Shown: positions 1 through 8,434, counted from the first letter of the stretch. The stretch is DNA of 45,126 bases from Microcaldota archaeon (GCA_021848065.1 JAJZNA010000025.1:1-45126), one strand, 5' to 3'. Program-made: numbers and translations. The notes: a model not told the origin generated them from the letters alone.

Positions 1-101
1 CAGTCTAACTTAGCCTTCTGTTCCTTTGAAGGATACGCCCTGAATTTGTATGCTCTTTTCACGATGACCGCATTTATTACCTCATTAAGATTTATGTGCA
101 T
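1..101 (-). mobile_element. tnpB: TnpB / IS200-IS605 OrfB family protein, N-terminal fragment cut by window edge (possible GTG start at 62)
   Basis: Reverse complement translates as MHINLNEVINAVIVKRAYKFRAYPSKEQKAKLD, matching the TnpB N-terminal pattern 'YKFRxYPxxEQ'. Not in the supplied ORF track because it is truncated. Confidence 0.75.
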
Positions 102-111
102 TCGCTTTCAT

Positions 112-130
112 CCCACCTTTGAAAAGGGGG
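112..130. repeat. Hairpin CCCACCTTTGAAAAGGGGG upstream of TnpB, candidate IS200/IS605 subterminal hairpin
   Basis: CCACCTTT/AAAGGGGG stem with one mismatch, followed by TTTTCC; adjacent to the tnpB start. Confidence 0.45.
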
Positions 131-248
131 TTTTCCCGCTATGAATTTATAAAAAGCATGCAGATGCATGCGTATGTCCGATGAACTATATCTTTGTATA
201 GTTAATGGATTAAATAGCCGATTTTCGCTAGATTCAATAAGGGATTGA

Positions 249-1514
249 ATGGTGCAAAAGGCTTCTATAGTTGGCGTCGGATGTACTAAATTCGGCAGCG
301 TTCTGACGGATCCGGAACTGAAAGGGCTTACATTTCAGGAGATGGTAGCCGAAGCTGCTTTCGAGGCCATGGACGATGCAGGCATAACCCCTGATGAGAT
401 CGATGCCTTTTATGTGGGCAACATGCTGGCCCATACCTCGCAGGTGTACAGCCATGCCACGCTGCTCTCTGATTGGCTGGGCCTGAGGTTCAAGGGAGGA
501 TTTCATTTTGATACTGCATGCTCTACAACAAATACGGGAATAGGCATAGCGTCCAACTCAATAGGGTCTGGTAAGTACAAGAACGTGCTTGTGGTAGGCG
601 GGGAGATACTCTCTTCAGTGCCTGAAAACTACAACCAGCTTACAAGGAAGGGAATAGACGCACAGACCCTTTGGGGATGGACAGATTTCGGGGTGGACCA
701 TGTATATGCGTACCACCATAGCTATGACGTAGCATCTGCATATGGGGCAATACCCACCATGGGATACATGAAGAAGTATGGGCTCAGCTTCGAGCAGATG
801 GACGAGACAATGTATTATGTCAACAAGGCCGTGAGAATGCACGCATCGCTGAACCCCAAGGCGATGATAAGGCAGGACCTTGAGGCACTGGCAAGATCGA
901 AAGGCTACAAGGACTCGTACGAATTCTGGAAGAGCAAGCATAACCCGTTCTTTGCGTGGCCCACAAGGCTCCTGAGCGCACTCAACACTGCGGACGGTGC
1001 ATCTGCGTACGTGATATCCGGGGAGCCGAAGAAGTATGACAAGAAGACGCCTGTTGAAGTGAAGGGCTTCCACTGGACCACCAGCAACTACCCCTGGTAC
1101 GGCACAGATTCTACCACAATGCCGCAGGACGTGATAGCGTTCAGGGAGGCATACAAGATGGCAGGCATACAGCCCAAGGACATAGACTACCTTTACGTTC
1201 ACGACTGCATGCAGATACACCAGCTGGAAGTCTCGGAGATAGCCGGCTACTTCCCCAAGGGCCAGTCGTGGAAGGCATTCATAGAAGGCAGGACCACATA
1301 CAAGGGAGACAAGCCCCTGAACACATCAGGAGGAAGGCATGGGGTCGGACATGCCTTTGAGGCTTCCGCAGGCTCGGAGACGTACCACATAGTCAAGCAG
1401 ATGAGGGGAGAGGCTGGGAAGGTGCAGTTTAGCACCAAGCCAAAGATAGCTGTTCAACACAACCACGGCTACGGCATGCATACCGCAGTCACGGTGTTGG
1501 AGAGAGGGGATTGA
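249..1514 (+). CDS. Thiolase family protein (archaeal acetyl-CoA acetyltransferase-like)
   Basis: 421 aa; nucleophile motif FDTACSTTNTG, HDCMQIHQ, NTSGGRHGVGHAFEASAG, and C-terminal NHGYGMHTAV. Confidence 0.9.
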   Translation: MVQKASIVGVGCTKFGSVLTDPELKGLTFQEMVAEAAFEAMDDAGITPDEIDAFYVGNMLAHTSQVYSHATLLSDWLGLRFKGGFHFDTACSTTNTGIGIASNSIGSGKYKNVLVVGGEILSSVPENYNQLTRKGIDAQTLWGWTDFGVDHVYAYHHSYDVASAYGAIPTMGYMKKYGLSFEQMDETMYYVNKAVRMHASLNPKAMIRQDLEALARSKGYKDSYEFWKSKHNPFFAWPTRLLSALNTADGASAYVISGEPKKYDKKTPVEVKGFHWTTSNYPWYGTDSTTMPQDVIAFREAYKMAGIQPKDIDYLYVHDCMQIHQLEVSEIAGYFPKGQSWKAFIEGRTTYKGDKPLNTSGGRHGVGHAFEASAGSETYHIVKQMRGEAGKVQFSTKPKIAVQHNHGYGMHTAVTVLERGD

Positions 1515-1916
1515 ATGGAGTTCAGGACCGCTAAAAAATTCTACGACAACCTTGCGAAGGGCAAGATATACGGGATAAGGTGCAGGAAGTGCAAGAAGTA
1601 CACATTCCCGCCGCTTCTGCGATGCAGGGAGTGCAGCAGCGAGAGCGTTGAATGGGTGGTGATGAAAGGGACTGGGAAGCTGCACTATTATTCTAGCACA
1701 ATGCTGCCTGCCATAAAGTTCGTTGGCGAGCCGCCTTCGGCGTACGGCCTTGTTGAGATGAGTGAAGGGCCGGTGTTCCTGACAAAGATAAACAATGCAG
1801 ACATATCCTCCCCAGATAGTATAGCCAAAGGAAACAAGGCCCTACCATTGCCAGTGAAGGCCAGGGTGAGGAAGATTGCCGGGATGGACATAGTGACATT
1901 TGATATCAAAAAGTGA
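1515..1916 (+). CDS. DUF35 OB-fold/zinc-ribbon protein (acyl-CoA associated)
   Basis: 133 aa; C-x2-C...C-x2-C ribbon (GIRCRKCKKYTFPPLLRCRECSS) followed by an OB-like region; immediately follows thiolase. Confidence 0.88.
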   Translation: MEFRTAKKFYDNLAKGKIYGIRCRKCKKYTFPPLLRCRECSSESVEWVVMKGTGKLHYYSSTMLPAIKFVGEPPSAYGLVEMSEGPVFLTKINNADISSPDSIAKGNKALPLPVKARVRKIAGMDIVTFDIKK

Positions 1917-1920
1917 TGCT

Positions 1921-2178
1921 ATGCCAAGGAATTACGATAATGTTAACAAGAGGTTCAAGGCCTTAGTAGCTGACATAATGGGCGTTAAGCCGAACACCCT
2001 TAAGGATGGGACTAGGTTCGTTGAGGATCTTCACGCAAAATCGATAGACACCATAGCGCTGACCGCAGCAGCGGAAGGCGAGTTCAAGATAAAATTGACG
2101 CCGGGCGAGGCGAACAGGAACACCACCATAAAGAAGACGGTGGACTGCATAGTCTCCAAGATGAGGGGCAGGGACTAG
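1921..2178 (+). CDS. acpP: Acyl carrier protein
   Basis: 85 aa from the ATG at 1921; FVEDLHAKSIDTIALTAAAEGEFKIKLTPGEANRNTTIKKTVDCI aligns along its length with canonical ACP ([23 protein letters not shown]); Ser retained. Confidence 0.85.
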   Translation: MPRNYDNVNKRFKALVADIMGVKPNTLKDGTRFVEDLHAKSIDTIALTAAAEGEFKIKLTPGEANRNTTIKKTVDCIVSKMRGRD

Positions 2179-2561
2179 GATCTCTTTCTTGAATGCGCCT
2201 TCGATAGGAAGGCAAATGCGATGGCATAGTCTGCACTGAAGGACATGCTTATTAGAAGTTCCTTCCCATTGACGGTCTTTGAAAGGCTCCCGAAGGTGGC
2301 AGCGTACGGCCTTCCGCAGCGCTCATGCTTTATCTCTATTTCATTATCCCCTGTCCAGCCTGTTCCTGCCGCCTTTAGTATTGCCTCCTTTGCTGCGAAG
2401 ATGGCGGCAAGATGCGGAATTGAATTTCCCTTGGATTTGGCATATCCAAGCTCGCTCTTTGTAAATACCTTTTCGGTGAATGCCTTGTGCCTGCATAGTT
2501 GCCTAAGCCGGGTTATATCCACTATGTCAACCCCTATCCCCGACACATCACGCATTCCCAA
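2175..2561 (-). CDS. acpS: Holo-[acyl-carrier-protein] synthase (4'-phosphopantetheinyl transferase, AcpS type)
   Basis: 128 aa; GIGVDIVDITRL, FTKSEL, LAAIFAAKEAILKAAGTG, GRP, SMSFSADYAIAFA motifs. Confidence 0.9.
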   Translation of the reverse strand: MGMRDVSGIGVDIVDITRLRQLCRHKAFTEKVFTKSELGYAKSKGNSIPHLAAIFAAKEAILKAAGTGWTGDNEIEIKHERCGRPYAATFGSLSKTVNGKELLISMSFSADYAIAFAFLSKAHSRKRS

Positions 2562-3684
2562 GCACCTTCAAGGTCTCCCTTGCTATTATGAGCTCCTCAT
2601 CAGACATTACGCTCAGAACCTTTACCCGTGAGCTGCCGGAACTGATAAATGCGTCTGTGCCTATTGCAGCCGTATTCTTTTTGCGGTCCAGCACTATGCC
2701 CAGGGGCTTGAGGTCGGCGCACATCCGCCTCACCAGCGGGGCATTGGCGCCTATGCCTGCAGTGAATGTTATTGCGTCCACCTTGCCAAGTATGCCCACA
2801 TATGCTGAAATGTACTTCTTAACCCTGTAGCAGAATACGTCGATGGCAGCTATGCACCGCTTATCACCACGATAGTAACCTTTGATTATTGAGCGCATAT
2901 CCTTTCCCCTTCCGGACAGCCCCAAGAGGCCGCTTTCCTCATTTAACATTATGTCCACCTCGCGCGGGCTCATGCCAAGCCCTCTTTCAAGGAATATGAG
3001 CACCCCGGGGTCGACATCTCCAGGCCTTGTGCCCATTACCAGCCCCTCCAGAGGCGTGAAGCCCATGCTTGTGTCCACCACCTTTCCATTGCGTATTGCG
3101 GCTATGCTGCATCCGGCCCCGAGATGGCAGGTGATCAGGTTAAGCCTGCTAAGAGGTTTGCCGAGCATCTCTGCCGCCCTCAAGCTTACCCCATAGTGAG
3201 ATATGCCGTGGAAGCCATACCTGCGTATGCCATGGTTTTTGTATAATCCATAGGGCAAGGCGTAGAGGAATGCGCGCTCTGGCATTGTCTGGTGGAATGA
3301 AGTATCGAAAACTGCAACGTTGGGCACTCCGGGCAGCATGCGCCTCATCGCCATGATGCCTTCCAGGTTCACCGGATTGTGTAGAGGCGCCATGGAAGAG
3401 TACTTCCTTATCGCGCCGATAACGCCGCGGTCTATTAGGCGCGATGATGTTATTGGTCCGCCGTGCACCACGCGGTGTCCGATGGCAGATATCTCGGCCA
3501 GGCTTGAGAGCTTTCCGCTTCCTGAAAGGCGGGATGCCATAAGCGCTATCCCTTGTGCATGGTCCCTTATTCCTGAGCCTTTCTCGCCTATGCGCTCGAT
3601 AAGCCCTGATGCAAGCTCGGTTTCGCCTTCAAAAAGCTTGTACTTTATAGAACTGCTTCCGCTGTTCAGGGCAAGTACCTTCAT
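2548..3684 (-). CDS. ackA: Acetate kinase
   Basis: 378 aa; VLALNSGSSSIKYKLFE, HRVVHGG, VFDTSFHQTMPERAFLYALPY, RRYGFHGISH, LITCHLGAGCSI, TAGIGANAP. Confidence 0.97.
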   Translation of the reverse strand: MKVLALNSGSSSIKYKLFEGETELASGLIERIGEKGSGIRDHAQGIALMASRLSGSGKLSSLAEISAIGHRVVHGGPITSSRLIDRGVIGAIRKYSSMAPLHNPVNLEGIMAMRRMLPGVPNVAVFDTSFHQTMPERAFLYALPYGLYKNHGIRRYGFHGISHYGVSLRAAEMLGKPLSRLNLITCHLGAGCSIAAIRNGKVVDTSMGFTPLEGLVMGTRPGDVDPGVLIFLERGLGMSPREVDIMLNEESGLLGLSGRGKDMRSIIKGYYRGDKRCIAAIDVFCYRVKKYISAYVGILGKVDAITFTAGIGANAPLVRRMCADLKPLGIVLDRKKNTAAIGTDAFISSGSSRVKVLSVMSDEELIIARETLKVLGNA

Positions 3685-4685
3685 CTTGCCCCGCCTATTA
3701 GAATCGAAAGCACGGTTATTGCCCCCACTATGTCTTCAGGAGTGGCGCCTCTTGACAGGTCGCTTACAGGCTTGGCAAATCCCTGCAATATGGGCCCGTA
3801 CGCATTTGCGCCTGCCAGTATGTTGACCAGCTTATAAGCGATGTTTCCAGCGTCAAGATCCGGGAATATTAGTATATTGGCTCTGCCGGCAACGGGTCCA
3901 AGCTTCCCGCCCATCTTCCTTTTTGCTGTTGACATGACTAGCGCGGCATCTGCCTGCAATTCCCCGTCTATCATGAGCTTTGGCTCTCGCCTTTTCGCTA
4001 TCTCGACTGCCTTGGCGACCTTTTCCACTTCAGCATGGGATGCACTTCCCTTTGTGGAGAAAGATAGCATTGCCGCCCGCGGAGTCCATCGCAGCAGCCT
4101 CCTTGCAGACTGGCACGTGGCTATGGCAGTATCGGCAAGGGCATTGGGGCACGGGCTTGGATTGACCGAACAGTCGGCAAAGATGAGAACGCCTTTATCC
4201 CCCCCAGCATATCCGGGCACGCTCATTATGAAGAAGCTGGAAGGCATGGTAAAGCCCTTATGCAGGCCTATTATGGACCTGCTCACAGAGATCAGTTCTG
4301 CGGAGGTGTATACTGCGCCGGCTATCAGCCCCTGCGCATCTCCAGCAGCAACAGACATTGCCCCCATGAAAAGAGTGTTCTTCATTATCTTTTCTGACAC
4401 GGATTGCGATGCGTGAAACATGCGGCTATACATGCGCGCATACCTGGCCAGATATGGGCTATGCTCCGGATCTACGATGTCGAATTTTGCTTTCGGTATG
4501 CCCTCCCTGGCTGCCTTTTCTGCCAGGACTTCCCCCCTGCCCATCAGCAGCGGGCGTGTAATATCGGATCTTGATGCAAGCTTCACAGCATGCATTATCC
4601 TGTCGTCCTCTGCTTCGGGGAACACTATCCTGCTCCTGAGCCCAGATGCCCTTTGTTTGAGCGCATCCATGATGGCCAAACACAT
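3681..4685 (-). CDS. pta: Phosphate acetyltransferase
   Basis: 334 aa; RIVFPEAEDDRIMHA, DCSVNPSPCPNALADTAIATCQSAR, MLSFSTKGSASH, DGELQADAAL, NILIFPDLDAGNIAYKLV. Confidence 0.97.
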   Translation of the reverse strand: MCLAIMDALKQRASGLRSRIVFPEAEDDRIMHAVKLASRSDITRPLLMGRGEVLAEKAAREGIPKAKFDIVDPEHSPYLARYARMYSRMFHASQSVSEKIMKNTLFMGAMSVAAGDAQGLIAGAVYTSAELISVSRSIIGLHKGFTMPSSFFIMSVPGYAGGDKGVLIFADCSVNPSPCPNALADTAIATCQSARRLLRWTPRAAMLSFSTKGSASHAEVEKVAKAVEIAKRREPKLMIDGELQADAALVMSTAKRKMGGKLGPVAGRANILIFPDLDAGNIAYKLVNILAGANAYGPILQGFAKPVSDLSRGATPEDIVGAITVLSILIGGAR

Positions 4686-4816
4686 ACCCTATATTATATC
4701 GCGACCCTTAGTTATTAAAACTTTGCAGAGGGACGGAGCTGTGAAAAGGCATGCTGCCTTTGGAATGATCTTCTTTACGCATGCAAGAGCCGTGACGCTT
4801 TTAGCTCTATTAAAAG

Positions 4817-5671
4817 TTATGGATAGTTGTATCCATACGTCCATGAGCTGGTGTACGATACCGCGGCTTGGGTGCTGGTGTGCCCATTTCCCGAATAGTC
4901 ATTCGTATTGCCGTTGAGGGGCCACCAGCCCACGATGTGAAGTGGATCTATGGGCGCTCCGCCAATGCCTGCGCGGTAGAGGGAATTTAGGTCATTGGAA
5001 GAGAGGGAGGTGTTGTACACCTGTATGTTGGAGAGGTAACCATTGAACGCTCTATCCCAACTACCTATTTTTGAATTTGTTAGGCCTATGCAGCCGATGT
5101 AGTGGCCGCTGGGATAGAAATTGTTGTTTATGTATCCGCCAGTAGCCACACCATTCGTCAGCACTAACGCAGTGAACACCCATGTATTTTTGTAGTTTCC
5201 ATAAACTGTCCACGAATTGCCTGCGGAGAGGTTCCTGAGCTCGAAACGCAGGACGTCATCTCGGTATTCTATATCGGCCCACCCATTTGAGGAGAGCCCT
5301 ATGACTCCGGCCATCTGCCCAGTAGAAGGCATGCCTGCATCGTACGACCATCCAGTGATAGTAAGATTGCACACACCGCTTGATGCGAATAAAGAGGGAG
5401 GAGTTATTACAGAATTTTGGCCGTTCAGAAGTGCAACATACATCGGCAGCTCGCCCTGGCACTGGCCCTGGAGAGTCACGGATTCGACGTTACGGACCAC
5501 TTGGCAGGCACCAGCAGTCGCCTTGGGGGCGAAATTGGTGGAATTGAATATGCCAAGCGCGAATAGTGCAACCATTACGATTGCAATTATCAGTATCGCC
5601 CACCCATACGTCATCAGGTACTCCATTGCAGACTGGGCCCTGAAGGCCTTACGACGTAGTTTATGTCCCAT
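4817..5671 (-). CDS. Class III-signal (pilin-like) LamG/concanavalin-like surface protein, copy 1
   Basis: 284 aa; AQSAMEYLMTYGWAILIIA N-terminus; C-terminal IGGAPIDPLHIVGWWPLNGNTNDYSGN. Confidence 0.8.
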   Translation of the reverse strand: MGHKLRRKAFRAQSAMEYLMTYGWAILIIAIVMVALFALGIFNSTNFAPKATAGACQVVRNVESVTLQGQCQGELPMYVALLNGQNSVITPPSLFASSGVCNLTITGWSYDAGMPSTGQMAGVIGLSSNGWADIEYRDDVLRFELRNLSAGNSWTVYGNYKNTWVFTALVLTNGVATGGYINNNFYPSGHYIGCIGLTNSKIGSWDRAFNGYLSNIQVYNTSLSSNDLNSLYRAGIGGAPIDPLHIVGWWPLNGNTNDYSGNGHTSTQAAVSYTSSWTYGYNYP

Positions 5672-5722
5672 TACTCTACCTGAAAACTGATTGCTTCTAA
5701 AGCAATAAATAACTGCCCGCCT

Positions 5723-6610
5723 TCAAGGCGTAGTGTACCCCGAAGTCCAGGCAGAAGTGTATGAAACTTCAGTAGAGTTCCCGTGATTCCCGTTGCCAGA
5801 ATAGTCCTGTGCGTTGCCGTTGAGGGGCCACCAGCCCACGATGTGAAGGGGATCTATGGGTGCGCCGCCAATGCCTTCCAGATACAGCTGTTCTACCTCG
5901 TTTGCAGAAAGAGAAGCGTTGTATATCTGCACGTTCGCCAGCTGTCCTGAGAAGGTATCGCCCCACCAGTTGGAATTGCCACCTATGTATGCGCTGGTGC
6001 ATGTGATGGAATTGCACGTGTCAATTGAAGCTGAATAATACTGCATTTTGTTGTTATAAGCTATGCCCAGCGTAGGGCTATTGTAGGTTACAGCAACAAA
6101 GCTCCAGGTGTCTTGAGGGATGGAAAAGTTTGTAGGTACATCACTGCAGGATCCCCAGAAGTAAAGAGAGCCTTTCTGTAGTATAAGCCCGAATACTGCG
6201 CCATCGGGATTGCAGTTATTCCCACCATAATAGAATATGCCTAAGTTGTTGTAGCTGCTAGGGGCAGCTGTAGGATATACCCATGCGGTCATGGTCCTTG
6301 GGGATTGGCCGTTTGGCAGCTGCCCTGGAACCACATCTACGTTGCTGTTACCTTGGAAATTTGCAACGTACCTGGGCAGCTCGCCCTGGCACTGTCCCTG
6401 GAGAGTCACTGATTCAACATTCCTGACGACTTGGCAGGCGCCTGCATTTGCACGGGGGCCCAAGTTGGCGCTGCTAAATACGCCCAATGAGAAAAGGGCA
6501 ACAAGCACCACGGCTATGATCAGTATCGCCCACCCATACGTCATCAGGTACTCCATTGCAGATTGAGCTTTGTATCCGTGATTAGCGATCCGCATAGAGG
6601 GATTGTTCAT
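5723..6610 (-). CDS. Class III-signal (pilin-like) LamG surface protein, copy 2
   Basis: 295 aa; same N- and C-terminal modules as copies 1 and 3; divergent middle. Confidence 0.8.
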   Translation of the reverse strand: MNNPSMRIANHGYKAQSAMEYLMTYGWAILIIAVVLVALFSLGVFSSANLGPRANAGACQVVRNVESVTLQGQCQGELPRYVANFQGNSNVDVVPGQLPNGQSPRTMTAWVYPTAAPSSYNNLGIFYYGGNNCNPDGAVFGLILQKGSLYFWGSCSDVPTNFSIPQDTWSFVAVTYNSPTLGIAYNNKMQYYSASIDTCNSITCTSAYIGGNSNWWGDTFSGQLANVQIYNASLSANEVEQLYLEGIGGAPIDPLHIVGWWPLNGNAQDYSGNGNHGNSTEVSYTSAWTSGYTTP

Positions 6611-6655
6611 ATAAATATTATATTACTTTTGAAGCGGCACAAGCGCTAGGAGGCT

Positions 6656-7543
6656 TCAAGGCTGTGTGTATCCCGACGTCCAGGCTGACGTGTACGACAC
6701 TCCTGGAGCCTGGCCGTTGTTCGAGTTGCCGCTGTAGTCCTGCGCGTTTCCATTGAGAGGCCACCATCCTACAACATGCAGAGGGTCTATCGGCGCGCCG
6801 CCGATGCCTTCCATGTAGAGCTGCTCGACATCGTTGGCGGAAAGCGAAGCGTTGTATATCTGCACGTCAGATAAGTATCCGTAGTAATTTCCTCCGCCAT
6901 CCATCGCTTCGCCGAAAGCCAGTGTAGATGGCGAGGGAACGTTGCCATTTATTGTAAGACCTGAGAGGTACTTGCCATTGCCGTACAGTGCAGCCTGATG
7001 TCCATCCACGGTAATGGCAAGGAAGACCCAGGATTGCCCGACAGAGGGACACCCTGGACTCTCCCTCTGGTTGGCATATGCAGAGGTGTCAAACCTGAAG
7101 AACACTTCGCTCGCAGTGCCGCAGCCTCTGGCCCCAAGTTCCCACCCATACCCATTGCCATTGTGGTCTTCGAGCACATTTGTATAGCTCCCCTGGGTAG
7201 GATGCACCCATGCTGATGCAGTAAACGAGTTGACACCGTAAGATACATTCCCTATAGCCACCGGCTTGCCTGAGACGTAGGCAACATATTCGGGCATCTC
7301 ACCCTGGCACTGGCCCTGGAGAGTCACTGATTCGACGTTACGGACAACTTGGCAGGCACCAGCAGTCGCCTTGGGGGCGAAATTGGCGGAATTGAATATG
7401 CCAAGCGCGAACAGTGCAACCAGCACCATTGCAATTATCAGTATCGCCCACCCATACGTCATGAGGTACTCCATTGCAGACTGGGCCTTCAAACTATGCA
7501 ATTTGGAGTTTGGGAAGGCACGTGAGCTTATACCCGAAGACAT
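6656..7543 (-). CDS. Class III-signal (pilin-like) LamG surface protein, copy 3
   Basis: 295 aa; same modules; LamG hallmark 'DVQIYNASLSANDVEQLY'. Confidence 0.8.
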   Translation of the reverse strand: MSSGISSRAFPNSKLHSLKAQSAMEYLMTYGWAILIIAMVLVALFALGIFNSANFAPKATAGACQVVRNVESVTLQGQCQGEMPEYVAYVSGKPVAIGNVSYGVNSFTASAWVHPTQGSYTNVLEDHNGNGYGWELGARGCGTASEVFFRFDTSAYANQRESPGCPSVGQSWVFLAITVDGHQAALYGNGKYLSGLTINGNVPSPSTLAFGEAMDGGGNYYGYLSDVQIYNASLSANDVEQLYMEGIGGAPIDPLHVVGWWPLNGNAQDYSGNSNNGQAPGVSYTSAWTSGYTQP

Positions 7544-7626
7544 ACCAGTAACTTAGAGCTGAAAATAATAAAATAGGTGCCTCTAAGCGAATTGAATATT
7601 TGATGCGCTTTTTTCAATACGGCCCA

Positions 7627-8046
7627 TCAATTTTTGGCAGTGCGAGTTGCTTTGGCTTTATTGTTTCCAAATACCAGATGCCCGATAAAACCACCCACTG
7701 CACCAGACACCACATAAAGTACGATCGATAAAATTGCGATGCCAATTGGAGAGGAATAAGCGGTTGGGGTTGTGCCTGTCTGGTTAGCTATCGTGCTGAG
7801 AAGAGGATAGGTCTGCATTATCGAATAAGCCTGTATAAAGCCCACCAAAATTCCGATTATTCCTCCAGACACCACGGCATTCTTGCGTGAGCCTTTTGAT
7901 ACCTGCGCGGAAGCAATGCCTCCGATTATAATCCCAATGAAGCCAAGAACCAGCGAGAGTAAGAAACCTATTACCAAACCTGCAATTATGCCAAATGCAA
8001 TTTTCTTATCGGATGTGTCTTCCATGCTTGGTTTAACAAACTTCAA
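7627..8046 (-). CDS. Small multi-TM glycine-rich membrane protein (DUF5518-like)
   Basis: 139 aa with about 4 hydrophobic helices; TATA-like GTATTTATAACTT about 25 nt upstream of the start. Confidence 0.6.
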   Translation of the reverse strand: MKFVKPSMEDTSDKKIAFGIIAGLVIGFLLSLVLGFIGIIIGGIASAQVSKGSRKNAVVSGGIIGILVGFIQAYSIMQTYPLLSTIANQTGTTPTAYSSPIGIAILSIVLYVVSGAVGGFIGHLVFGNNKAKATRTAKN

Positions 8047-8282
8047 AGTTATAAATACGCAGTGCAGGCTGACAATAGTCTGACCTGTTTCTTGAGCAGA
8101 ATGAATACAGGATAAGCTGGGGCATTATTGGGTGGGGGATACCGTCTCTACACAATAGGGGCATTGGCAGGCGTCACTGCCTGGGGCGAATACGCAGGTG
8201 AATGCAAATTGTTGCAGAAAGGACTTATAAATAGGGAAAACACTGTCTTGGTGTAGATACACCATGATGTGGCATAAAGGCA

Positions 8283-8369
8283 TGCAGGGGATGAGATTTG
8301 AACTCATGCATCCACTAAAGGAAACGGGTCCTAAGCCCGTCGCATTTGACCAAGCTCTGCCACCCCTGC
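8283..8369 (-). tRNA. tRNA-Leu (anticodon UAG)
   Basis: Acceptor GCAGGGG/CCCCTGC, anticodon arm ACGGG-CTTAGGA-CCCGT, class II variable arm, T arm ATGAG-TTCAAAT-CTCAT. Confidence 0.93.
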
Positions 8370-8434
8370 ACCGTAAGCATTATGCCGCAAATCAATATAT
8401 ATTATCATGCAGCGATATTAGTTGATGTGTTTTT

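Noticed and set aside
615-1220. 201-aa minus-strand ORF antisense to thiolase
   Set aside because: Lies entirely inside a strong conserved gene; no family motif; composition typical of antisense artefacts in GC-biased coding DNA.
4817-7543. Repetition considered as a CRISPR or satellite array
   Set aside because: Repeat units are ~0.9-kb paralogous coding genes, not short regularly spaced repeats.
8125-8307. 60-aa Cys-containing minus-strand ORF as a protein gene
   Set aside because: Runs into tRNA-Leu and lacks supporting homology; retained only as part of the spacer observation.
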